DNA from: an uncultured Rhodopila sp.
GTDB taxonomy: Bacteria > Pseudomonadota > Alphaproteobacteria > Acetobacterales > Acetobacteraceae
DNA length: 48,313 nt
Direction of reading: 5' to 3'
Assembly (NCBI GenBank): GCA_903851415.1
Contig: CAINOE010000054.1
Coordinates: forward strand, 1 to 48,313
Part shown: positions 8,388 through 16,603 of the stretch, in pieces
Numbering within the stretch: the first letter of the stretch is position 1
How the letters are laid out: each line of letters starts with the position of its first letter
The notes under the pieces: model-generated
What the model was told of the DNA's origin: nothing
Databases searched by the model: none
The model's input: only the letters and a program-made list of their open reading frames with translations
Translations under genes and position numbers: made by a program

Positions 8388-9758
8388 TCATGGCCCACGC
8401 CCCCGCACGAGATCGAACAGGATCAACCCTGCCGGGATCGCCGCCGCGATCCGGAACGTCGCCTGAAATGCCGCCTGGAACGTGTCCGCTTCCGCACCGG
8501 ACCCGCGCAGCGATCGGAACACCAGCATCAGCACCGTCGCTCCCATGACATTGCCGATGGTGCGGGTCGCCATGCCGAGCGCCCCGGCGACGCCCCGGTC
8601 ATGCGCCGGCATAACCGCTGTCACGATGTCGAAATAGGCGACCTGGAACAGCCCCAACCCGAAACCCTGGATCGCCATGGACAACACCAGGATCGGGATG
8701 TCCGCTGCGCTGCCGGACAGCGAGATTCCGAACAGCCCAACGCTGCACAGCCCGCAGCCGGACAAGGCGATCATTCGGGGCCCGCACGATAAGGCCACTC
8801 TCCCGGCGACAGGCGCGGCCACGACGACCCCCAGCGGCGAGACCGCCAGCACAAGCCCTGCCACCGGCAACGACAGCCCGGGGATGCGGCTGAGATAGAA
8901 CGGCGCCAGCAGCATGATCGAGAACGCCGCCAGGTTGATCAGCGTGTTCATGACATTGAGCGCCGTGAAATCGCCGTTCCGGAAGTGGCCGAAGTCGATG
9001 ATCGGCCGGACAAAACGCCTCTCACGCTGGTAGAACAGCAGGAATCCCGCAACGGCGACGGTCGCGAACAAGGCGGTATCCGGCCCCGGTGGACGCAGCC
9101 GGTTCAGCGCCAGCAGCAGGCAACTCAGCGCCAGCGCCAGCAGCGCGCCGCCCGCGGCGTCGAACGGTTCGGGCGGGGAGCGCGGCCGCCGGGGCAGGGT
9201 CCAGCCCAGCACAAACGCCGCCAGCGCGACGGGCACTCGGAAGCTGAACACCGCGCTCCAGCCGAAACGGTCCACCAGCAATCCGAACATCGACGGACCC
9301 AGCGCCCAGCCGATGCCGAACATTGTCATGTAATGGGCGAGGATGCGGGTGCGCATCGCCTCCGGGAACAGGCTGGTGGCCAGCGCCGGCCCGCAGGACA
9401 GGATCAGCCCGGCGCCGATGCCCTGCACGATCCGCGCGGCGAGCAGCGCGGCAAACGACGGCGCCAGCGCGCAGGCGGCGAATGCCAGCGTGCTGATGCC
9501 GGTGCCGAACAGGAAAATCCGCCGGTAGCCCAGCATGTCGCCGATGCGGCCAAACGACAGCATCAGGCTGGTCTGGGTCAGCACATAGGCGATAACCACC
9601 CACTGGATCATCGGGATCGCCAGGCCGAAATGCCCGACAATTGCCGGGAATCCGATGTTGACCGCCGAATCGAGCGGCACCACCGAGGTGCCAAGCCCGA
9701 CAATGAGCAGCGACTTTGCGGCGGCGTTCAGGGCGCGGCGCTTTGCATGGCCCGCCAC
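8388..9758 (-). CDS. MFS drug/proton antiporter, DHA2-like
   Basis: An inner-membrane major facilitator transporter, probably exporting small hydrophobic compounds by proton antiport. The protein shows the motif-A loop GRIGDMLGYRRIFL between helices 2 and 3 and the antiporter motif C region (GWALGPSMFGLLVDRFGW), with many hydrophobic segments consistent with 12-14 helices, as in the DHA2 (EmrB/QacA) group. I chose the GTG at 9758 (456 residues) because the frame further upstream, to a GTG at 9869, adds 37 arginine-rich residues unlike any MFS N-terminus. No membrane fusion or outer membrane partner is adjacent, and no regulator gene is next to it. The substrate cannot be read from the sequence. 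Confidence 0.85.
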   Translation of the reverse strand: MAGHAKRRALNAAAKSLLIVGLGTSVVPLDSAVNIGFPAIVGHFGLAIPMIQWVVIAYVLTQTSLMLSFGRIGDMLGYRRIFLFGTGISTLAFAACALAPSFAALLAARIVQGIGAGLILSCGPALATSLFPEAMRTRILAHYMTMFGIGWALGPSMFGLLVDRFGWSAVFSFRVPVALAAFVLGWTLPRRPRSPPEPFDAAGGALLALALSCLLLALNRLRPPGPDTALFATVAVAGFLLFYQRERRFVRPIIDFGHFRNGDFTALNVMNTLINLAAFSIMLLAPFYLSRIPGLSLPVAGLVLAVSPLGVVVAAPVAGRVALSCGPRMIALSGCGLCSVGLFGISLSGSAADIPILVLSMAIQGFGLGLFQVAYFDIVTAVMPAHDRGVAGALGMATRTIGNVMGATVLMLVFRSLRGSGAEADTFQAAFQATFRIAAAIPAGLILFDLVRGRGP

Positions 9759-10093
9759 ACGCGAAAGGCCGGCGCCGGGCGCCCCGTGCCGACGGCGCCG
9801 GTTGCTGGATCGGCCTCGACTTCCGCGACCTGGATGCCGTTGGGAAAGGTCATCGCCGTACGCGTCCACTGCTGCTGTCGCGCGGTTCGTTTCTCTCGTG
9901 CGCGCGCGCCGGCGTTACCGGCAAAGAGATGGTCAGGTCGTGCCGGCGACTCATGGCAGACATTTCCCTTGGTTTGCTTGTGCCGGAGTTTGGGCCGCGG
10001 CCCGCGGCCGGGCAAGCCGCACGGCAGCGTTAGGCATTTCTTAAGGCTTTCGGTGTTGCATCCGCCGATCGTGTTTCAACGCCGGAGGTCTGC
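9759..10093. other. Intergenic spacer
   Basis: 335 bp upstream of the MFS gene (minus) and the small cysteine-rich frame (plus). Several GC-rich frames overlap here but none resembles a known protein. I see no terminator or convincing promoter. Confidence 0.3.
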
Positions 10094-10240
10094 ATGAGAA
10101 CCGTCACCAATGCACCGATAGCGGCGGCCCGGACCTGCCCGGATTGCGGTCCGGGCTGCCCGTGCGCGGCTGCCTCGCATCACATTCTCGTAACACGGCT
10201 GCCTATCAGCACCTATTTTGGTACAAGGAGATCCAGATGA
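10094..10240 (+). CDS. Possible 48-residue cysteine-rich small protein
   Basis: A short frame opens at an ATG with GGAGG 5 bases upstream and ends in a TGA that overlaps the ATG of the next frame (ATGA at 10237-10240), a layout typical of translational coupling. The centre has four cysteines in CPDCGPGCPC followed by two histidines, a plausible metal-binding cluster, and the C-terminus is basic (GTRRSR). I do not recognise a family; rubredoxin-knuckle or metallothionein-like folds are possible, as is chance in GC-rich DNA. The good ribosome binding site and exact stop/start overlap are the reasons for listing it. Confidence 0.35.
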   Translation: MRTVTNAPIAAARTCPDCGPGCPCAAASHHILVTRLPISTYFGTRRSR

Positions 10241-10455
10241 ACGATCGGCTCAAGCCGATACCGCTGGTCTTCTGGCGATCGGATACCGGCCGGGAACCGG
10301 TCCGGGACTGGCTCAACGACCTGCCGCGGGAGGATCGGCGCACCATCGGCGTGGACATCGCCCGCGTCCAGTTCGGCTGCGGGTGGAGCTGGTTTGACCC
10401 CCGGCAAGCGGGCGCCCGACCGCCCGGGACGCCGTGCCTGAACGCTACAGATTAG
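10237..10455 (+). pseudogene. Truncated HigB/Gp49-like toxin
   Basis: The frame starts at an ATG preceded by AAGGAG and reads MNDRLKPIPLVFWRSDTGRE, then PVRDWLNDLPREDRRTIGVD and IARVQFG. This is the N-terminal half of the phage-derived Gp49-like / HigB toxin family (RelE superfamily), whose members normally continue after VQFG with a WP..MPLVRKL..GLWEVR region of about 60 residues carrying the catalytic residues. Here the frame loses similarity after VQFG, runs through unrelated residues and stops at 10453. No HigA-type antitoxin follows, since the next gene is antisense cytochrome c peroxidase, overlapping by 11 bp. I judge it an inactivated toxin. Confidence 0.65.
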
Positions 10456-11467
10456 GTTTTGGAGTCGTATCGGTGCGGGTGGGCAGGATCGGCAGCTCCA
10501 CCCTCGGCTGCACGCCGGACAGCGTGCCAAGGAATGCAACGATAGACGTTTCTTCCGCGTCAGTCAGTTTCTGCCCGAGTTGAACCGCGCCCATGATGCC
10601 GACCGCCTCTTTCAGGCTCCAGACCTGTCCGGTGTGGAAATAGGGCGCCCGCAGCGCGACGTTGCGCAACGGTGCGGCACGGAACACGTATTCGTCGCCA
10701 GCGGACCTTGTCACCGCGAAGCGGCCTTTATCGCCGGGCGGCAGGATATCCGCATTCGGCTTTTCGACGACGCCGAAGGGGAAATAGGCGCCGCCGCCGA
10801 CATTGATGCCGTTGTGGCACGCGACGCAGCCTTTCTGGATGAACAGTTGCAGGCCCTGTTTTTCCTCGGCGCTGATCGCCTTGGTGTTGCCGCCGAGGAA
10901 CCGATCGAAGCGCGATCCGGGGGTTGTCAGCGTCGCCTCGTAGGCGGCAATCGCCTTCGCCATGTTGTCGAACGTCACGGGATCGGGCTGCGCGCCGAAC
11001 ACCTTCCTGAACCGATCGGCATAGCCGGGGATCGAGGCAAGGGTTTCGACCACGCGCTCGGGCGTGGCGTTCATCTCGACGCCGGCCTGCACCGGACCCT
11101 TCGCCTGCGCCTTCAAATCCTCGGCGCGGCCATCCCAGAACTGCGCCACGTTATTCACCGCGTTGAATACCGTCGGAGCCCGGCGCGGCCCTTTCTGCCA
11201 GCCATGGCCGGTCGAGGTCGGGCCGGCATCGACACCGCCGGCAGCGAGATTGTGACAGGTGTTGCAACTGATGATCTGGCTCGCCGACAGGCGCGGATCG
11301 AAGAACAGCATCTTGCCGAGTTCGATCTTCTCACTGTCTTTACCCGCTGCCGCGACCGGTGGAATCACTTTGAAGTAGCCCCGCGCCGAGGTCAGCAGAT
11401 CGTCGGCACGAGCGGCCGGCGCCATCAGCATCAGCAAACCGGCCGCGGCAAAATTGGCAAAACGCAT
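10445..11467 (-). CDS. Di-haem cytochrome c peroxidase (CcpA/MauG family)
   Basis: Periplasmic peroxidase that reduces hydrogen peroxide with electrons from cytochrome c. The ATG at 11467, with GGGGGA upstream, gives 340 residues with signal peptide MRFANFAAAGLLMLMAPAAR. Two c-type haem motifs are present: CNTCH (Cys68, Cys71, His72) and CVACH (Cys214, Cys217, His218). FFDPRLSAS before the first, FWDGRAEDL between them, and the C-terminal RNVALRAPYFHTGQVWSLKE segment are standard for bacterial CcP. Upstream at 11597-11637 lies an FNR-type box with a fitting -10 box, so expression under low oxygen is likely. A second family member is at 43339; the two are not close copies. Confidence 0.93.
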   Translation of the reverse strand: MRFANFAAAGLLMLMAPAARADDLLTSARGYFKVIPPVAAAGKDSEKIELGKMLFFDPRLSASQIISCNTCHNLAAGGVDAGPTSTGHGWQKGPRRAPTVFNAVNNVAQFWDGRAEDLKAQAKGPVQAGVEMNATPERVVETLASIPGYADRFRKVFGAQPDPVTFDNMAKAIAAYEATLTTPGSRFDRFLGGNTKAISAEEKQGLQLFIQKGCVACHNGINVGGGAYFPFGVVEKPNADILPPGDKGRFAVTRSAGDEYVFRAAPLRNVALRAPYFHTGQVWSLKEAVGIMGAVQLGQKLTDAEETSIVAFLGTLSGVQPRVELPILPTRTDTTPKPNL

Positions 11468-11596
11468 ACGCAAGTCCCCCTGGACGGCAGCGGAGACCGC
11501 CCTCCGGCGCGCTGACGGCCTCGAGCCCATGGCGGAATGGGTTGCGTACGGATTGTTATGCCGCAGGACCGCTTATCTCGATGCCTTTTCGAGCGG

Positions 11597-11637
11597 GATT
11601 TAGCGGCGAAGGCGAAAAATACCTTGATCTGGATCAA
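11597..11637 (-). promoter_or_regulatory. FNR/FixK-type box and -10 element of the cytochrome c peroxidase promoter
   Basis: The palindrome TTGATCTGGATCAA at 11624-11637 matches the FNR/ANR/FixK consensus TTGAT-N4-ATCAA with no mismatch. On the minus strand TAAATC at 11602-11597 lies where a -10 element belongs if the box is centred near -41.5, the class II activator position, giving a transcription start near 11589 and a leader of about 120 bases before the peroxidase ATG. Peroxidase genes are classic FNR/ANR targets. The start point is inferred from spacing only. Confidence 0.7.
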
Positions 11638-11959
11638 TCAGATGCGAAACTACAATGATAAGGCTGGTTTCAATGTGACACGCAGGTTACGCAACGGTTC
11701 ACTGGGAAAAGGCATGACGAGGCGGGGGCGCCGGAGAGTCAACGTCATCGCCGATCGGCGTCAAAACCGGCGAGCGCACCGCCTGAACGGTTGGCTGCTT
11801 GCATCGTTACTTTGCCGGCCAGAGCGAACGGGTTGGACGACGCGGGAAACCCGCGGCGTGTGAAGCCGGGCGTACGGCCCGCATCATGCGGCGGGGGACA
11901 TGTGGAACCAGGGGGGACTGCCGCGCAGCGGCGATCGGATCGAGGCCGATTTGACCGCC

Positions 11960-12520
11960 CGCCGGACCGTAGCGGGGCCGGCCTGACCCGCGCAAACGGT
12001 CTGACGCGCCAGAAAATCCACCCCCCGCATCGGCGGGAACCTATCGCGGTGCCGGTTAGCGCCGCCATCGCCCGGCACACCCGGCATATTATCGAGGAAC
12101 CGCCGCTCTTCCTCGCGATGCGCCGCGTGAGCTTCCATCCCGGTGGCGAAGTAGTGCACTTTCCAGTCCGCCGAGATCGCCGGATGCAGCGGATACAGCA
12201 CCCCGTCGATGATCATGACGCGATACTTCCGGGCCGCCCCGTCCGCCCCGAGGTCTTCGATCGCCAGCCAATTATCGCCCGGCAACGACGCGGCGGCCTG
12301 ATCCAAATCGCGCGCCATTCGACGGGAACGAAATGCTGCCCGGTGTGGAAGCCGGGCACTCGCAGCAGCCGTGGAGACCCGGCTTCCTCCGCCGCCGCGC
12401 GCTGAACCGGCAGCAGAAGCGGCACGCCCTGGCCGCCGCGGCATATCGCCGCGCACATGCCATCGCGTTCCCGATGCGACCATCGGGCATCATGCGCCGC
12501 TACCCCGACCGCGACCACCC
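11960..12520 (-). pseudogene. Frameshifted ATP-grasp-like gene remnant
   Basis: Similarity to the ATP-grasp region of certain alphaproteobacterial proteins with TPR repeats is spread over different minus-strand frames. One frame has LLRVPGFHTGQHFVPVEW (about 12460-12330). The next has LAIEDLGADGAARKYRVMII, DGVLYPLHPAISADWKVHYF and EERRFLDNMPGV (about 12330-12080). Then AMAAL appears in a third frame and GVDFLA in the second. Intact relatives, as I recall the family, read these motifs in one frame, so at least two frameshifts are needed. The N-terminal TPR part is absent. The adjoining 11640-11959 holds only open frames without similarity. Family assignment is from memory of motifs and moderately sure; decay is clear. 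Confidence 0.55.
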
Positions 12521-12525
12521 AGTGG

Positions 12526-12762
12526 CTACGCGACGAACTTCTTGCCCTTCAGCGACGCGTCCGACCGGCGTTGCCACAGCGCCATATCGGCATCTTTGCT
12601 GAACATCACGCGCACGCCCTTGCCGCCCTGGCTGACGCGGATCTTGCCGCCGTTGCGGGCCTTGTGATCCGCCAGCCATCCGATGAACTCCGGATCCTCG
12701 CTGCTGCGTCCGTCGAACTCCAGGATGCCGGCGATGTCTTCCTCTTTGCGACGCTTGACCAT
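12526..12762 (-). CDS. Small hypothetical protein (78 residues)
   Basis: A short lysine/arginine-rich protein, MVKRRKEEDIAGILEFDGRS onwards, ending in KGKKFVA. GGAGG lies 7 bases before the ATG, which supports the start. It has a glycine-rich central strand region (RNGGKIRVSQGGKGVRVMFS) and no signal peptide or membrane segment, so it is probably cytoplasmic and possibly nucleic-acid binding; that last point is inference from charge only. I do not recognise a named family. It sits downstream of the DUF6481 gene on the same strand, 99 bp away, and just ahead of the ATP-grasp remnant. Confidence 0.65.
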   Translation of the reverse strand: MVKRRKEEDIAGILEFDGRSSEDPEFIGWLADHKARNGGKIRVSQGGKGVRVMFSKDADMALWQRRSDASLKGKKFVA

Positions 12763-12861
12763 TTGGTGCCTCCGGACACGCCCTGCGGCGCTTCGGGTGA
12801 GTGGGAACTCTTGTAAGATATGCTGCGCATGCGAACGCGCAGGAGGCAGCCGGGTTTCGCC

Positions 12862-13236
12862 CTATTTGCGCGCCTTGCGGGCGGCGTAGCGCGCGTCCCG
12901 GGCGGCTTTGCGTTCCGCTTCCACGGCCGCGGCGCGCGCCTTGGCTTCGGCGGCGAGACGCTGTTCCTCCGTCCGCCTGGCCGCCAGTTCCGCTGCCACG
13001 CGGGCGGCTTCGGCGTCCTTGATGGCTTTCCGCTCGGCGGCGCGGGCCTCGCGGGCATCCGCGACGGCCTTCAGCGCCGCCTGCTGTTCCAGCACCGCGG
13101 GGTCATCGGGTTTCGGCCGGGCGAGGAAGCGTTCCAGCACCGCCTTCCTGGCGGCGGCGGCGGCACCGATTCGGTCGTCAAAGTTTATGCGCGCGTGCGC
13201 AGGCTTGGTCGTGGTTGATCGTTTAGCGCTTGGCAT
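12862..13236 (-). CDS. DUF6481 family coiled-coil protein
   Basis: A 124-residue highly charged alanine-rich protein. INFDDRIGAAAAARKAVLER followed by RPKPDDPAVLEQQ, a long helical KAVADAREARAAERKA stretch and the terminal ARDARYAARKARK are the hallmarks of the DUF6481 family of alphaproteobacteria. It has no signal peptide or membrane segment and is predicted to be almost wholly helical and coiled coil. The role of the family is unknown to me; homologues are small, single-domain and basic at the C-terminus. The ATG at 13236 has no strong ribosome binding site, and translation may begin slightly further downstream, before the conserved INFDDR. Confidence 0.78.
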   Translation of the reverse strand: MPSAKRSTTTKPAHARINFDDRIGAAAAARKAVLERFLARPKPDDPAVLEQQAALKAVADAREARAAERKAIKDAEAARVAAELAARRTEEQRLAAEAKARAAAVEAERKAARDARYAARKARK

Positions 13237-13673
13237 TGTTTGTCCATACAGCGGACACCCTCACGGAGCAACCAATCGCTCACGTGGTCGCAGCGTTGCG
13301 AACGTGTCCTGGCCCGGATAATGGTCCACCGCGCAGCGCAATACAAGCAGCGCCGCGCCGGCTTGCGCATGGCTGTCCAGCCATCCCGCCAGCGGGGCAT
13401 GCCATTCTTCGCACCTGTCAGGGCCCGGCCTGAGCCGGATGGATCATCGGTTCGCCTGCACGGCCCTCGCAGCCCGGCGCAAACTGCCGCGCCCGTTCCT
13501 GCCTTGTCGGCTTATTCTTACAGCGCCTCAGCGGCCGGGCCGGGCTGATCGAGACCGATGGCGACCGAGGTCCATACCTTGACGCACCGGCCCGATTACG
13601 CGCATCCCGTTGCAGCCCCGCCCTGTTCTTCCCCCCGCCGATCGGCTATCGGGACGCGAAAAGGAGCACCGTC
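13237..13673. other. Intergenic spacer with a possible gene remnant
   Basis: 437 bp between the divergent DUF6481 and prpB genes. A minus-strand frame at about 13270-13420 reads EEWHAPLAGWLDSHAQAGAA and continues with LLVLRCAVDHYPGQDTFATL before a stop, which looks protein-like but matches nothing I know. The AAGGAG at 13660-13665 is the ribosome binding site of prpB. Confidence 0.3.
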
Positions 13674-14597
13674 ATGACCTACCTCGTTGCCGCCGATTTG
13701 CCGACTGTCCCAGCAGGGGAGCGTTTCCGGGCGCTGCTCGGCCGGCCGGGCATCCTGCAACTGCCGGGGGCGCATAACGGGCAGGCGGGACTCCAGGCCA
13801 AGCAGGCGGGTTTCGAGGGGCTGTATCTCTCCGGCGCCGCCATGACGGCCTCGATGGGCATCCCCGACCTCGGCATGATCACCGTGGACGAGGTCTGCTT
13901 CTTCGTCCGCCAGATCGCCCGCGCCACCGGCCTGCCGCTGCTGGTCGACGGCGACACCGGCTACGGCGAGGCGCTGAACGTCATGCACATGATCCGCAGC
14001 TTCGAGGATGCCGGGGCGGCCGCGGTGCATATCGAGGACCAGTTGCTGCCCAAGAAGTGCGGTCATCTGAACGACAAGAAGCTGGCCGATCCGCAGGACA
14101 TGGCGGCGAAGATTGCGGCGGCGCGCAAGGCGCGGCGGCATTTGTTCATTATCGCCCGCACCGACGCGGCGGCGTCCGAGGGCCTCGACGGCTGCGTCGG
14201 GCGCGCGAAACTGTTCATGGAGGCCGGCGCCGACGCGATCTTCCCGGAGGCGCTGAACACGGCGGAGATGTTCAGGGAAGTCGCCTCCCGCCTGCCCGGC
14301 GTGCCGCTGCTGGCCAACATGACGGAGTTCGGCCGCACCCCGTTCTTCACCGCTTCGGAGTTCGAGGCGATGGGCTACAAGATGGTGATCTGGCCGGTGT
14401 CCAGCCTGCGCGTCGCCAACAAGGCGCAGGCGCAGTTGTATGCCGCGATCAAGAAGGACGGCGGCACGCAGAACATGGTGGACCACATGCAGACCCGGGC
14501 GGAGCTGTACGCCACGATCGGATACCATGACTACGAGGCGCTGGACGCGTCGATCGTGACGACGATCATCCCGCAGGCGATGCCGCAGGCAGTCTGA
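13674..14597 (+). CDS. prpB: Methylisocitrate lyase / isocitrate lyase-PEP mutase family
   Basis: A 307-residue enzyme of the PEP mutase/isocitrate lyase superfamily. It most resembles 2-methylisocitrate lyase, which splits methylisocitrate to pyruvate and succinate at the end of the methylcitrate cycle for propionate. The signature LPKKCGH (residues 125-131, catalytic Cys129) is intact, as are VDGDTGYG (Mg-binding acidic residues 92-94), GLYLSGAAMTASMG near residue 50 and the LANMTEFGRTP segment. AAGGAG precedes the ATG. It begins an operon with the deacetylase-fold gene (13-bp gap) and the DUF192 gene. No prpC or prpD is in the window, so other carboxy-lyase substrates (2,3-dimethylmalate, oxaloacetate) are possible. 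Confidence 0.85.
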   Translation: MTYLVAADLPTVPAGERFRALLGRPGILQLPGAHNGQAGLQAKQAGFEGLYLSGAAMTASMGIPDLGMITVDEVCFFVRQIARATGLPLLVDGDTGYGEALNVMHMIRSFEDAGAAAVHIEDQLLPKKCGHLNDKKLADPQDMAAKIAAARKARRHLFIIARTDAAASEGLDGCVGRAKLFMEAGADAIFPEALNTAEMFREVASRLPGVPLLANMTEFGRTPFFTASEFEAMGYKMVIWPVSSLRVANKAQAQLYAAIKKDGGTQNMVDHMQTRAELYATIGYHDYEALDASIVTTIIPQAMPQAV

Positions 14598-14610
14598 GGG
14601 TGGCGCCTGC

Positions 14611-15732
14611 ATGACGCCGCGGGCGCCGCTTGTCCCGCCCCTCTATGTCGGCAGCGACATCTACCTGAACTCCAGCTACGGCCCGAAGCACCCGCTGGCC
14701 GTTCCTCGGGTTTCGGTCTGCACCGATCTTTGCCGCGCGCTCGGCTGGCTGCCGGACGCCGTCTATCGCGAGGCGCCGATGGCAGCCGAGGCGGAACTGA
14801 CCCGCTTCCATGATCCCGCCTATATCGCCGAGCTGCGCCAGGCGGAACGCGACCAGACGGTCAGCGCCGAGACCCGCGCCCGCTTCCGCATCGGCGCGGA
14901 CGGCAACCCGGTCTACCGGGAGGTTTATCGCCGCCCCGCGATTTCCGCCGGCGGCGTCATGCTGGCGGCGCGGATGACGGCGCAGGGCGGAATCGTGCAC
15001 TGCCCGGGTGGCGGCACGCATCACGGGCGCGCCGATCGGGCCTCGGGGTTCTGCTTCCTGAACGATCCGGTGCTGGGATTGCTGACCTGGCTGGACCTCG
15101 GCCTGGACAACATCGTCTACCTCGACATTGATGCGCATCACGGCGACGGCGTGCAGGACGCGTTCCACGACGATCCGCGGGTGCTGACGATCAGCCTGCA
15201 CGAGGCCGCCCGCTGGCCGTTCACCGGCGCCGCGGACGACCGCGCCGGGGGCGCGGCGCGCAACTTCCCCCTGCCGGCCGGCTGCAACGACTCGGAGTAC
15301 GCGGCGGTCATGCAGGAGGCGGTGCTGCCGCTGATCGAAGCACGCCGTCCGCAGGCGATCATGCTTCAGGCCGGGGCGGACGCGCTGCACGAGGATCCGC
15401 TGGCGAAGCTGTCGCTGTCCAACAACGCCTACCGGGACGTGGTTCAGGCGATCATGCCGCTATCGACCCGTCTGGCCGTCCTGGGCGGCGGCGGCTACAA
15501 CCCCTGGAGCGCCGGCCGGTGCTGGGCGCTGATCTGGGGCACATTGAACAACCACCCGGTTCCCGAACGCCTGCCGCGGCAGGCCGAGGCCGTGTTGCGC
15601 GCCCTGCGCTTCGACCGCGCGACTGGCCGCAACCCGCCGGAGCATTGGATGACCACGTTGCTCGACCCGCCTCGCCCCGGACCGGTGCGCGACCCGGTGC
15701 GAAGCCTGATCAAGGAGAGCCTGTCCCGATGA
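14611..15732 (+). CDS. Histone deacetylase superfamily protein (AcuC-like)
   Basis: A 373-residue zinc-dependent lysine deacylase of the class I HDAC/AcuC fold. The active site is complete: tandem histidines GGGTHHG (His137, His138), zinc ligands in DIDAHHGDG (Asp174, His176), and the third ligand in QAGADAL (Asp257), with a GGGGY tyrosine loop (LGGGGYNPWSAG). In Bacillus AcuC reverses acetylation of acetyl-CoA synthetase; by analogy this enzyme may deacylate an acyl-CoA synthetase or other metabolic enzyme. Its place 13 bp after the methylisocitrate lyase gene suggests a link with short-chain acyl metabolism (inference). The stop overlaps the next start in an ATGA. Confidence 0.88.
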   Translation: MTPRAPLVPPLYVGSDIYLNSSYGPKHPLAVPRVSVCTDLCRALGWLPDAVYREAPMAAEAELTRFHDPAYIAELRQAERDQTVSAETRARFRIGADGNPVYREVYRRPAISAGGVMLAARMTAQGGIVHCPGGGTHHGRADRASGFCFLNDPVLGLLTWLDLGLDNIVYLDIDAHHGDGVQDAFHDDPRVLTISLHEAARWPFTGAADDRAGGAARNFPLPAGCNDSEYAAVMQEAVLPLIEARRPQAIMLQAGADALHEDPLAKLSLSNNAYRDVVQAIMPLSTRLAVLGGGGYNPWSAGRCWALIWGTLNNHPVPERLPRQAEAVLRALRFDRATGRNPPEHWMTTLLDPPRPGPVRDPVRSLIKESLSR

Positions 15733-16211
15733 AACGCCGTCTTCTGCTGGCGCTTGCCGCCGCCGCGCTGCCGTTGGCGCTCCGGGCGCAGGTGCCCGAC
15801 CCGACCGGACCGCAACCCGACCTGCCGAAAGAGCAGCTCGTGATCGTCGGCCGCGGCGGAGCGGAACATCCGTTCGCGGTGGAGATGGCCGCCACGCCGG
15901 AGCAGCAGAGGGTGGGGGAAATGTTCCGCCCGGGCGTGCCGGCGGATGGCGGCATGCTGTTCGACTGGGGCTTCCCGAAGTCGAGCCAGATGTGGATGCG
16001 CAACACGCTGGTGCCGCTGGACATGGTGTTCATCAACCCCGACGGGACGATCCGCTCGATCGCCGAGGACACCACGCCGCGCAGCCTGGCGGCGATCGAC
16101 AGCCGCGGGCCGGTGCGCGCGGTGCTGGAGCTTGCGGGCGGCACGACGGCGAAGCTGGACATCAGGGTGGGCGACACGGTGAAGCAGCGGATTTTCGGGA
16201 ATGCGCAGTAG
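15729..16211 (+). CDS. DUF192 family secreted protein
   Basis: A 160-residue protein with signal peptide MKRRLLLALAAAALPLALRA and a DUF192 domain: FAVEMAATPEQQRVGEMFR, then MLFDWGF, the diagnostic MWMRNTLVPLDMVFI, and an ALELxGG-like turn (VLELAGGTTAKLDIRVGDTV). DUF192 proteins are small beta-barrel-like domains of uncertain role, usually exported or membrane-linked. The ATG overlaps the deacylase stop (ATGA), so it is translationally coupled as third gene of the operon. Its last residues (KQRIFGNAQ) are echoed by an orphan tail at 16604-16639. Confidence 0.88.
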   Translation: MKRRLLLALAAAALPLALRAQVPDPTGPQPDLPKEQLVIVGRGGAEHPFAVEMAATPEQQRVGEMFRPGVPADGGMLFDWGFPKSSQMWMRNTLVPLDMVFINPDGTIRSIAEDTTPRSLAAIDSRGPVRAVLELAGGTTAKLDIRVGDTVKQRIFGNAQ

Positions 16212-16244
16212 CCGCCACACGTCATGGACCGGTAACGGGGACTC

Positions 16245-16469
16245 CTAACGGGCGCCCACGATCTTCAAAATCGCCAGGATTGCCGCGGCGAACGCCACCT
16301 GACCGCCAAGCATGGTGGTGATCATGGCCCAAGTGGACGGCAGTTGCGCGATCCGTCCCCGCATCTCCGCCACGTCGATCTCGACCTTGCGCAGCCGATC
16401 GTCCATGCGCATCAGAAGCGCTTCGATTCGCTGGCATGTGTCTTCAAGGCGCTGCACTCGGATGGCCAT
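16245..16469 (-). CDS. Small coiled-coil membrane protein (74 residues)
   Basis: The N-terminal 40 residues form an amphipathic coiled coil (IRVQRLEDTCQRIEALLMRM, then DDRLRKVEIDVAEMRGRI) and the last 25 form one transmembrane helix (MLGGQVAFAAAILAILKIVG). This resembles the many small holin-like or hemolysin-XhlA-like proteins of bacteria, with the coil in the cytoplasm or periplasm and an anchor helix. It is convergent with the DUF192 operon and faces away from tRNA-Pro. Function is unknown. The design resembles the coiled-coil protein at 36538, which lacks the anchor but is coupled to a membrane protein. Confidence 0.62.
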   Translation of the reverse strand: MAIRVQRLEDTCQRIEALLMRMDDRLRKVEIDVAEMRGRIAQLPSTWAMITTMLGGQVAFAAAILAILKIVGAR

Positions 16470-16603
16470 CTCCGGATCATGGGGATCTGAGGCGCCGCCT
16501 GAAAGTGGGGGGCGTCGTTCATAGCCTCGGTTTGCGACGCGCCAACCATTGCGTCAACGAATGCGTTCAGCGGCGGATCTCGCGACAAGGCGCTTCGGCC
16601 GGC

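Noticed and set aside
11537..11863. 108-codon plus-strand frame over the FNR box
   Set aside because: No similarity, no ribosome binding site, and it covers the promoter region of the peroxidase gene.
13185..13400. 71-codon minus-strand frame with several cysteines
   Set aside because: Overlaps the start of the DUF6481 gene; an alternative frame in the same place looks more protein-like, so neither could be supported.
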